DNA of 60,000 nucleotides from Hydractinia symbiolongicarpus (taxonomy: Eukaryota > Cnidaria > Hydrozoa > Anthoathecata > Hydractiniidae): contig NC_079884.1 of the NCBI RefSeq assembly GCF_029227915.1, positions 23,438,001-23,498,000 of the forward strand. Reading direction: 5' to 3'. The notes under the pieces were generated by a model, which worked only from the letters and a program-made list of their open reading frames with translations, ran no database searches and had not been told where the DNA came from. The first letter of the stretch is position 1. Each line of letters starts with the position of its first letter. Below, piece after piece: positions 14,301 to 26,300 of this stretch. The position numbers and the translations under genes were made by a program.

Positions 14301-17300
14301 AGAGAAAATGAAGAACATTAACTTTATCTCTTGGGTGGTAGACTGGAAATAATCGCGCATTCAAAAAACATCTCTTTGATAGAGGCTACAAATATAAACA
14401 ACAGGAAATATATAAGATAATATTATAGTGAATGCAAAGGATAATAAGCTGGAAAGTTCAGTTTATTTTGAAAAAAGGCTCTGCAAAAATTTGCAGAGTG
14501 TAGTTTTTCAATACCTATTGTAATTCTGCCTAGAATTTAATAAGAAGTGCAGTATACATCTGCTGGTTGAAACAACAGGAGAGCAGGTTTATTTTAAACA
14601 GGAAAAGACCAAAAATTTCGATTATGCAACTTTTTTTTAAAGTAAAAAATTCTTGCATTAAGAATCATCTGAATTACAGAACAAATACATGTTCTACAAA
14701 AGATACAATTGTTTTAAGTGCTTTCTAAAAATGTAAATACACATTAGAAGAATAAATTGTAGGACTGTATGAAAACAAACTTAGACACATACTAACTCTG
14801 GTGACCATAGTTCTGCAGGCTGAATAGTAGTTCGAGCGAAAAAGGTTTCCCATGGTACATTAAATACTGTGCTCTCTGGCATTGAAAAAGGTTTCTAGAA
14901 ATAATAAAAAAACATAATGAAATATAAATAATATTCATAACATTGGTTTGTTAGAAAAAATTAGCTTTAAGGGTAAATCTCTACGAAAAGTAGAAACCGC
15001 AAACAATAGTTTTTAATTAGCAGCTTCAGTAATTGCACATTTTATTTCATACTGTAAACACTACCTGAAGACGATCATGTATGCCAAACATTAACAGGAT
15101 GCGAGTGTTAACTGTGCCAGTTTCGCTTTCCATTTTCAAATGTAGAGATTCAAATACTATGTCATCTGGTAGATAGATTTTATTTTGCAGGGGCTAAAAT
15201 AAAACTGATGGAATTAGGGTTGAAATGTAGAGAGATACCATCTATGGATAGAAGACTCTACATACCTCTAAATCACTTGGTTGGATGTTAACTATCAAGG
15301 AATTGCTGCCAATATTAACATCACCCTGAAGATTAACATCCAAATATTAAAAATACTTGTCTAACGCAATCAACCATGTAAACGGTCCTTGTAAAGTATT
15401 ACAGAAACTTTAGGAAGTTTTCAATATGTCGTTAATTTTCAGTAATCTAGCCTTAAGATATGCCATATCCAATGCAAAAGTTTATGTTATTAACATTATA
15501 ATCAATTCATTATAGCCGCTATACCTTCTTCTCAAAATTAATGTCATAAAAGTAACATAACTGTCAAACAAAATGATGATATAAATTATATACATAGTAT
15601 TTTCCGAAGGGTTAATTATAAGAAATGAAAAAAATACTGTTAATTAATAATTCATTAAGGAAATTGGGCAAAAAGAACAGAATGAAATTTTAGTTAAGTT
15701 TAAGTAGAAAATAAAAATGAATCAGGTTAGAAACCCGCAAGTGCTTTATCAAAGAAAACTTTTTCAGCTAAATCGCAGAACCTTCCATATTATCGCGGTT
15801 AAAAAATGTTGACGCCATATAGTCAAAGGTTGTATGCAAGACTGTATGTAGTTATATAAAGACACTTTTACTTGATATACAGACTCCTGTTTCATAATTA
15901 ACGTGTAAAATATAATACACCTGAGTCCTTCATCTTAACCAATCACAATTGAGACAATTTTGTTTTCTCGTGATAACACAGATCAACACAATTTTTCTAA
16001 TGTTTAACTGGAAAAATAGCTGAAGCTGCTTTAGGACACAATACTAACAAGCCAAAAGCTTCCCCGAGGTTCAACAAAGAATAGAGATTATCATTGAAAT
16101 TGCACTTAAAAACATTTATAAAGGAAAGAGGTTGAAATGTTAATTTTCCTGTTGAGGACAATTACAATGCAGACATATTTTATGAAAGCTAGATGTTAGA
16201 CGTTTAAAAAATATGAAAACATTGAAGTAAAAATTAAAGTGTCTAAGCTGCTAAAAACGCAAAACTTTAAAGCCTTATACTTTTAGAGCCATTGTATCTA
16301 AATGGAAAGCAGTTAAGGGCCCAAAATCAGTTATAATTCAAATTACTATCTTCGGAATAATAAAAAAAATTTGTTTGAAAAAAACAGTGGGTGCAATAGT
16401 GCTTTACAGAACAGGAAAAAGTAAAAATATGCAAATTTTGACTCGCTTTGTTGGATTGCTCCATAAAAAAGGCAAGCAAAGTAAATTGGTTTAGTCGGAC
16501 CACTAGATACCCTAACATATAAAACAATTTTCGGTCATTCAATAGTACACGCCACATACTAACAAAAATTAAAAACAAACTTGTGTGACTGTACACAAAT
16601 AAAATTTTAAAAAACACAAATTTCTACCTGACATCTAATTTTTAATATTATTAAATTGGCCATATCTCCGCCATTAATAAAATCCTTAACCTTAAAATTT
16701 GGTTCGTCTTTTTTCTCAGGTGGTATAACAACTTTTCTCAAAATAAAGGGATTTTTTTTTACTATCAAAAGATACTCCTACTGCCCCATTTTTACAAACA
16801 TTGACTTTTAAAAGTGAAACAAAAAGCTTTTTTATCTGCAAACAAGCGTCCATTTGTAACCCACAAAATATTACCTTATAGTAAAAAAAGCAAATTTTAA
16901 TTTTCATCTTTCTTATACTATTATCATTATATTATAAATATACCAGAACTTCATTACCTCAATATATGAATGCAGTAAGACACAGTTATCACCAACAGTT
17001 GCACCCTTAACCATAGTATTGACAGCCACTATGTTCTTTTCATTTTTAATATCTTCTGTCTAAAAATGTGAAGCACTTTATTAAAGTGATTTTACTTTGA
17101 TAAAAATAAATGTGAATTTATTCCCAGAACACTCTTTCCAGTAGTAAATCTCCACACATCTATATTATAATACCTGTATACGCCTGTTTGTCATGCAAAA
17201 TCATGCCGCCAGTAGCGAGATGTGCACAATGCGGTAAAAAATGGACTAGCAAACCCGTGAATTTTTCCCTGGACCACTGACTAGTTTTATCTATTAAGGG

Positions 17301-20300
17301 AATGCCATTCTTCTAAAGAGTTAGGGAAGAAACTACCTGTCTAGTAAAAGCAAAAAATATCGTTACCAGAGAAAGCGATGATGCTCTTTTGCGAAATTTT
17401 ATTGACGCAAATGATGTCTCCAATGGATCTTTATATGGACAGTTTAGAAGCAGTTGGTGAATGCGGCTAGGATCATGAGAGAGATAATGAAATTCGCTGT
17501 TGTGCAACAACTCTAGAAACAAATATTTACAACAATCAATTTATTACAAAGTACTTTTAAATTATAGGTGAAGCTACAATCATTTATTTAAACAAACCAC
17601 TTAGAACCCTGTTAGAACCATGCTTCGCACATGGCATTAGAGTATTCACAACTAACAGAGCATACAAAGAAGCATATATAACAAAACTTTTATTTACTAA
17701 AAACAACGTTTTGCCACAACTTCGTAGAGTTAATAATGCACCACCACCTTTCAAGTAAACAAATGCATTATTTGTATAGTTACCAGCTTTCATTGATATT
17801 CCACTTAGAGTTTCCCACAATACTTGTCTTGCATTCACTCTTAAACTAGCATCAATTCTATCCATGTCAGGAAAATGTACAGTTCCATAAACACCACTTC
17901 GCTCTCCTCCTACGTAATCTTTCTTTTCAATGTTTGAAGCCATACATAGTAGAACGTCAAAGAACAATGAAAGCTAAAACATTAATTTTATCACAGTAGT
18001 ACAAATGGAAACCAAGGACATGTGAGACAAAAAAATGTTTCTAACTGGTACAGTATTTAGAAAATGAAAGAAGATCTAAATGTAGAGTTTTATTACAGGT
18101 TTATTGAACAAAATTTAACTTCTCATAAAAATCTAATGTTATTTGTTTATTAATTATTATCTCTACAATATTGGTTGATGACATTTAAAAAAGAGGTTAT
18201 AGAAGTAAATAATCATATGTTGCTTCAGATTGAATAATCCAAACCATTACCAAATTATCAGAATATAATTTAGATAATGACATTAGGTATGAACACATCA
18301 ATATCATTTAAAAATTTTCAATTAAAAAAAAATAATTTTAGGGGAAAACGATAAAATAACAAACTAGTTAATCGACATACCACTATGTCTGACTTGTCTC
18401 GGTACACATGCTCTACATCTGAAGCAAGTGGTCGCTGAAAAAAAAAACAGAAACAAATAGGAGCATCAAAATACATACACATCACAGGGTTTGAATCTGT
18501 AATTTGAGTGACAATCGAATCAGCAAAAAATCAAATATGGTATTTGTGAAATTAGATGTTAAAAGATGGTTAGCAGAAACGGCTTCTTGATTAGTCACAT
18601 CTATACTAAGATGAACTAACTTTTTTAGGATGAAGATGACAGTATAAACAATAAGCCAATGTTTTAAAAAAACAACTTAAATCGATAGTATAAACACTTA
18701 TACAGACAAAATATTAAAGAGTTTCGAAAAGAAAAAAAACTGAAGATAGCTTATTCGAATAGTAGTTAGCTCTGGTTCACTTTATCTTTTCTGGTTTCTT
18801 TTAAGAAGGTACCATTACTTTCCATTTTTTTACACAACAGATGTTTGGCAGTTTGCTGAACTTCTCCATTTTTTCAGTTGAACCTTTTTGAGATGATTAT
18901 TTTGTTGCCATATAAATACAGTCCAGTGTACTTAAAAACAGCACTTCAGTTTGAAAAAAAACCAGAACAGTATTTTACCTTTTAAATAGCATAATGCAAA
19001 TAGTAATTCAAACCATGCAGAGGTGAGATACAATGCAGAACTTTTTGCTCTGTTTTTTTTTTGGTAATTTAAAATAGCTAATAGCATCAGAACAGAAACA
19101 TGTAATCAAAAATTGCTTACAAATTGAGATGGTCGTGATCCAGCATCCAGGCCAAGATACGTACAAATATCTAATGGTGGAGATACACTGATGTTCAACA
19201 AGGCATCCGCTACATTTGTTTTAAAGAAGACTAGACCAGAAACCTAAAGAGGAGAAAAAACAATGAAAAGTGTAGAATGTGACAAATAGCATACAGCATC
19301 TTGTATCAACTTTCCAAAATATGGTCGCCAGCCCCGTGGAAGAAATACTCTGAATAATATTTATAACCGTAATTAACGGAAACTAACAAGTTTTCTGATT
19401 AGTTAATTCTTATTAATTTTGATCATTTAACATCATTTCACTTTGCCCAATGATGGTAGAAGGATCTTGCAAAACGTTGCCTATTAAACTATTGTGTTTA
19501 TGAGATGATAAACCTTTAATTCTAATCGTCCTTATCTGTTTTCTTTTAAAAGGTACAACTTTTCTTAGTTATGGAAAAAGCATATTTGCAAAAAATATTT
19601 TACAGCAATTCTATAAAATTTTGTGAACAGAGCAAAATTGCAAAAACTTTTCATTGGCTTATACTGAATTTTGCTTTTTATGGATCAGAGATATCAAATC
19701 ACGCCTTCAGAATCAATATTAGCTCGATATCATTGACAGGGGCTTACAATAAATCTTAATGCTGCCTGATCGGCTATGCTTTAGATTTTTAGATTTCTAA
19801 AAATTTCTTACAGCTGGGACGTTTCCATCTTCTAATTTACAATGAGAAATTGTTTCTGCAGAACCCTTGTAGATGATATCTTCAACTGCATTCTACAAGA
19901 GGTAAAATCACATAAATGTCTATATTTTTATCAATTGAATAAAAAAACTTTGATTTTTTAACATATTATAGCCTACACAGTGGCGCCGTGGATTAGTGGT
20001 TATAGCTCTCATACTCTGTGCAGGAGACCAGGGTTCGATTCCTCTTGACGGCGATTCAACATGGGCAAGAGAATGTTACCATAGCCCCGGGTTAACCCAA
20101 GCCATGTGAGGGAAATTGGGGAGATGGCTCCATGTGTGGGCCGTTGGATGTTGCCAGGAGTTGTCTAGTAGAGCGCGGGCCCTAACTGGTTCTGCATAGC
20201 TCAAAATGAGCATTAAATACTCTAGGACTCTCCATCTAAGCCATGGCCCCTCCTGGAAATAATAGATAGGGTATATCCCTCGATATTAATCAGGCTAGCC

Positions 20301-23300
20301 ATGTAAAATATGCACATCTATCTATCTACACAACTTAGAAAAAAAATAGCAACACAAGAAAAACTGAAAAAGTAAATTTTATCAACAATAAAAACAACAT
20401 TTTCTAATAGTCTAAAAAACTCTCAGCAACTCTCCACAAACCTAAGCATATTTTAGAACAGTGTCCCAGATGACAATTGCACACATGCAACCTTGAGGTT
20501 AATTCTGTTAATGTAAGTTAAGCCCAATGCTCAGCAATTTTTGCCATGCTATTCCACTAACATTAAACAAAAAGTGTTAAACTCAAAAGATATTCATTGT
20601 GGTCAGACCTTCTCACCAATCTTGATAACGCCATGTTGATTTGCAGCAAATGGAATTTCAACCGGTACTCCAAATAAGTACACTGCAGATTCCTCTGTAG
20701 ACCAATCAACTTCTATAATTTAAAAATATGAAAAATACCTGCTAATTAAGATTAATCAAATATTAGCTAGTAAACTTAGCAGGTCAGTAAACATTCATTC
20801 ATTCATTTATTTATTTTATTTAAAAATTTTAAGTTATGATCTGTGTAGAAACCATATCAAAATTTGGAAGAACGTTTTTACATTCTGGTTTATTCTCGGG
20901 TACAGAGGGCTTAGATTGTCAGAATAAAAAACAAATCTTAGGATGATGAAGGTTAACCGAGGTATAAAAGAATTTTGTTCTTTGTGAGCAAAAACTACAT
21001 ACCAGGCCTATCAATAAGGGGGGAACAATTGCTCCTGCTCACGCAAAGGCTCGCCCAATTCTGAAAAATGAGAAACTAGCTGAGCCATTGCTCCCCCAAT
21101 TCTAAAAAAAGTTTTTCTAGCTGAGCAATATCAATTCATCTCACATGGAAATCAATGTTCTCTTTCTTATCATTTACGGCAAATTATTGATAGGCCTGAG
21201 ATACATATTGTCAGAAATCCTCAAATACAACAAAACTCGTATTTCCATAAAAATTATAAAAAATTAGTATTCTATGAATTAAAAGCAACCCTTTTTCCTT
21301 TTTCAGCGGGTTCCTCTCTAGTTGTTTAAAAATCTACAAGATTAAAAAACAACCATATTTCCCAACATTGCACTGATTTGGACTACTTGCATAGTAAACA
21401 TTTAAAACATTTTCATACAGCAGAGATAAGGGAAAACTTTTATGATTATAGGTCAGAACATCAGAGCACTGTCAGACTTTTCACTTTATTTACCAGAAAA
21501 TAGCGCATATTACATGATGTGGAATGCCTAATTAGATGATTTCAAACGATTTTAAGTTAGGGGATAAAAATTGTTTTGACTTTTTTCATTTTGTTATATT
21601 TACAAAAACGAAAAACACTGAACCACCTTGTCTGTGTTGAATTGCACGGGAAGTAATATCAAAACAGTAAACATGACATAATTATTTTTTTAGTTTGAAT
21701 ATTTTTTCTGAATAAAAAGGGGAAGTTAAAGGGAATCCGAGGTATAAAATGATGTTGGACTTATATTTTAGAGCTTAAAAAGTTGGGTAACAAGTTTTTT
21801 AATTTTTTTAAAAAGATCTTTTTCCATTCTTAAGATATTTACATTTAAAAAAATTCAGATTTCATTATGCTGCATAAATTATGATGTCATATTTAAGCAA
21901 TAGCAAATTTTGAACTTTTTCTGTCATCAATAATTATAGACCTGTTGAGGGATGTGCATTCGAACTTTATCAATGCATAGATACTATAAATGTAAATTGA
22001 TTAACATATATTTTTTTGCCAAAATGACACTCATTTCCTCATCCCAGGCCGTTTTCCAATGACCCAATAACTCGGGATCTGCAACTTGGTTTGCAATAAA
22101 TAGAACAGAGATAACAGGAGCTTGTTTCATAAAGTTTTAAAGTTTTTTTTAGCAATAAACTAACTTAAAGAGAAAGAAAGCATAGCTATTTGTATATGTA
22201 TACAAAAAAATACATTTTTGAAAAGATATTATGTTTTGGTTAATTTACTTTGCTTAATCTTTTTTAAATTGCTTGAATGTAATTCAGTGTGGTTACATGG
22301 TTTTATAGTATAGCCATATCTTGTCGCTGTTGGCGCTGATAATAACTATTTATCCCAGTGGACTTAAGCATTTAAAACTAGACATGATGTCTTGAAGAAA
22401 TAATAAACAAGACAGCCTAGGCTTATTTCTGTCTAAACCTATACAGGATCCTTTAATATTTTTCTACGTCAAACTTTTTTAAGTAACTATGTGTGGCTAC
22501 AGACCATCAGTAAAAAAGACGTTCTGTAAAAAAGGACAATTCTTTGATGAACAGAAGCTATTTTACAATGAGAACACAACATTCAGAAACTGACTTATAC
22601 TTTTGTGTAATTTTATTGTTACCATTGATTACTATGTCTTGTTTAAAGTTTCACAAAGAAAAATTTTGGTACTACTATTTACTTGTGTCAGATGAAATTG
22701 TAATCAGACGATCACAACTACAAACCCAAAATCCATAAGGTGAGTCTTTAGCCAGCTAAAAAAAAAAAAGAAAGACTGATAAAATTAATTAGTATTGAAG
22801 AAAAATGTGAAAGCGATGCCTGTTACAAGAATGGGCCGAGTAATTTAGCATTTAAGTGTAGCCGCAAATTAATGTAAAATTAAATTGCCATATTTGATCT
22901 ATTACTTTCGCTTTTCAATAATCTTGTCTTAAAAAATAGATTCTCCAATACCCAAGTCCCATGGCAGTGTAAGTACAGTAGGCTCTTTAAATGCACTAAA
23001 AAGCTGTCTTTTTGCTTCTTTAGAAAACCCATCCTTACCTTACGGATTGAAATAATAATCCTCTGGCAGGAATAATAAAATACAGTATGCTTTTCTAAGT
23101 GAAAATGATGACCAAAATGAGACAATAACAAGGCAACAATGGTTTAAACCACACTTCACAGACTGTGAAACAAAAAATGACATAAAGGATTGATTTTTGG
23201 AAGAAGTTTTATTAAAAAAACCCAAAATTTAGACAAAAGAAGTAAATAAATCAGGTGAAACCTTACTATACTGAAAAAAACTGATTTTTTTACTCATTTG

Positions 23301-26300
23301 TGTGACATGCTGCTCAACGTCAGTTAAGAAGGTTTTTTCCAGATAAAAGACCTTTTAAATAGCTCCTATGGTTATCAGGGTCAACAATTTATAACTGGAT
23401 GATTTTATTCAAGCTACAAATTTAAAATAATCTTAAAAACATACAAATTTAAAATCATATTAAAAACATACAACGTTAATTGTCATTTGCAATAACACGT
23501 CAAATTGCGTAGCCAATCCGGAGTATTGTGATCCAATTGAACCAACATTTTCAATGAATGCAGGTAAAGGCAAAAAGCCAGGTGAGCATGCAGAATATGG
23601 TGTTGTTGTCCCCTACAAAATAGAAGCAAAACAGAAAAAAGATTAACAGCAAAATAATTTAGACGTCATAAGCTTTACATTGATGACTGATTCTTTTGCA
23701 GCAGAACTTTGTTCGCAAAGTTTAAACGTGATGCATATACATGAAGTATGTAACAGTGCATGATCTATTTTACATGGAACTAAATGTTTTTGATACCTGG
23801 TCTCAAATTTAGGTATCATACATAGATTAACATTAATTAGGTTTAAATACCTACTCTTATAATCAATTCTTATACCCAAAATGAATCTGATTAAGAAGAG
23901 GGAGTATTGATATTGTTTATAAGTAAAATTATCAGAAAAATAATAGGAAAACATTTTAATAACAGACTTTCTAGATAATTAAATTCTTTTAAATGCTTTT
24001 TTTTCTCTCCATTTCCAAGCTCCCTACATCATTGCAGTTATACTTAAGTATTAACAGTCAACTTTCTTAAAAAATAAATAAACTGAAATATGACAAATTT
24101 ATCCTTTTTATTGTGTACTAGTTGATAAGGCCCGTGGAGAAATCCACTCAGGCAGAAGGACAATGGAAAAAATAGTTTTTTTTTAGATTTTTGCTGACGT
24201 CAGCAGTGCATATACAAAAAAAATTAGCGAAATTTAGTTTATTTGTTTCCTGTAATGTGCAGAGATTCAAACGCTGATGAGAAAAATGATTATATATTAT
24301 CATGTGCTATTGACGAACGATTAAGAAGATTTAATAGTTCAAAAATGTTGCTGACGTCAGCAAAGTACCTAATTAAAGTACAACAAATTTTTCTTTTAAA
24401 ATTCATAAACCTGTCACCATATAGATCTTGAAATGCTGAGCAAGAAAATGTATAGGACCCCGTACTTTTGACAAACAGTTGCAGAGATATTAGGGTTTGA
24501 AGGTTTGTGATGACGTCAGCAATGGCCCGTGAAAACACAAAAAAAATTTTTTAGAAATTTATATGCCTGTTGCCTTCCTCGTATAGATCTTGAAACACTG
24601 ATCAAGAAAGTGTAAAGGATCATATACTTTTGACAAATGGTTACAAAAATATTGTAGTTTAAAGGTTTTTTGATGACGTCATCAACCCGCCCATTCCAAA
24701 ACGGATTTAGGGACCCAGGTTTGCGAAACTTACCCAAATTGGTTCTAGGTGGTTTCTAGTTACCCACGTGGTGAAAAATCCTCGACGTCACCACCTCGTT
24801 TCCAAGTTATTTCACCTCAAAGCTTTAGGTGCAGTGTAATGATTTCACTAACGTTAATATAATTTCCTTTGATGGTAAAATTATTTTAACGTCAAAGTTT
24901 GGTAATTTAAAAAACAAATTGACAGGTGATGCTTTATGGACTTTATTAAAGAACATTGGGAAGAATATAATCCACTTTGCAAAAGTCACACACAGACACA
25001 TGGAAGCTCTGTATTATTATAGAGATGGATACAACATCAATTGTGAAAACAACTACAGTGGGATAGTGACGGTTTAATGTTGGTCAGGTAAACTTGTATT
25101 AAGCAGGGATAGATAAAAAAATTTTTTTCCTGTGTTGGAATACTGAAAATCCATTTTTTTGCTATGCGATCATATACCTCTTAACAAGAATTTCAGTAAA
25201 ACTAACTAGCCCACAAACATATAGTCAAAGTTGTTTCTAGGTACGGCTGCAGATGATCTTTACACAAGATTTTGACTATAAGACTTGACTTTATCACACA
25301 AAGACTGTCAAGGTTGTTTCTAGGTTTTGATAAGGGTTTTAAGTTTTTTGATAAACTATCAGTCGACCATGCACAGAAGATTCTTTCCATTCTCTGAATG
25401 ATTCACAAGAGCTTGTGAGAGCGTGTGAAGTTGGTTTGCGAATGTAAAAATTCTGATGAACTATCTTAAATATACATCGAATTACTTAAGAAGATTGAAT
25501 CTAATCCTGGTGCTCCTAAAACAAGTCGACATTTAATTATTTTAAGGTACATGTTTTGTCATCTTGCCAACTAAAATGTTGTCAAAAGCACTTATTGTAT
25601 GTCGGTATGTAAAAGATTTAACTTTTGTTATATGTTTTTACATACCAAGGCAGTAAATACAACTTAGTAGGCAGTTGTTTGACGAAACATATTTCGTAGA
25701 AAAGGCAGTGACGAACCAAAAGGGTGCAAATACAGTTAATTTAGGTCCCAGATAGTTGATTATACATAGCAAATTTGATTACCTGGGTAAAAACTTAAGC
25801 CCTTGTATTTGCAAAATCAAACATAAAAAATATTTACACTGCTACAGTCATATTGATAACACGTAACTCTTGTTTTTCAGCTTGGTAATAATTACCTACC
25901 ATGTGAAGAATAAGGATTCGCTTGTTCTGCAAAACATCTGAGGATATAACCTAAACATAACAATAATAAAAAAGTTACTTTATTAAAGCAAACACTGTTC
26001 AAACTCTATGTAATTCTCAAATGTAGTAATTTCATGTTCAAAATTTGATGCATCAAAAGGAACTATATCCTTCACTATGCACTGAATTGTTGGTTTCATT
26101 CAAGTTTAGGACTGTGTGAAAATCAGCAAATCAGTGTGTGATACTAAACAAAATACGAATAGCAGGCACAACAAATACTCTTTTAATAAAGATTATACAA
26201 GCTGGCTTAGACGACGGACTGCTCATAAATATCTGATGAGAGCTCAAGGGCAGTACGTCTTGTCATTACGATTTGAAATATTCGACAAATCCTTTTGTGT

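Noticed and set aside
16626-16735. Possible extra fucokinase exon on the - strand, open between an AG and GTAG
   Set aside because: Flanking exons 12 and 13 already join in frame at a conserved point (SYIE to GDVNIG), the acceptor has no pyrimidine tract, and the piece matches nothing in the family. A rare in-frame cassette cannot be excluded.
19981-20052. tRNA gene
   Set aside because: A and B boxes are present, but the sequence continues into a shared 350-bp body with a second dispersed copy, and the anticodon arm does not pair well; it is a SINE head.
24829-25077. 82-codon + strand ORF inside fucokinase intron 3
   Set aside because: No family recognised, adjacent to repeat sequence, length within reach of chance; could be a transposon scrap.
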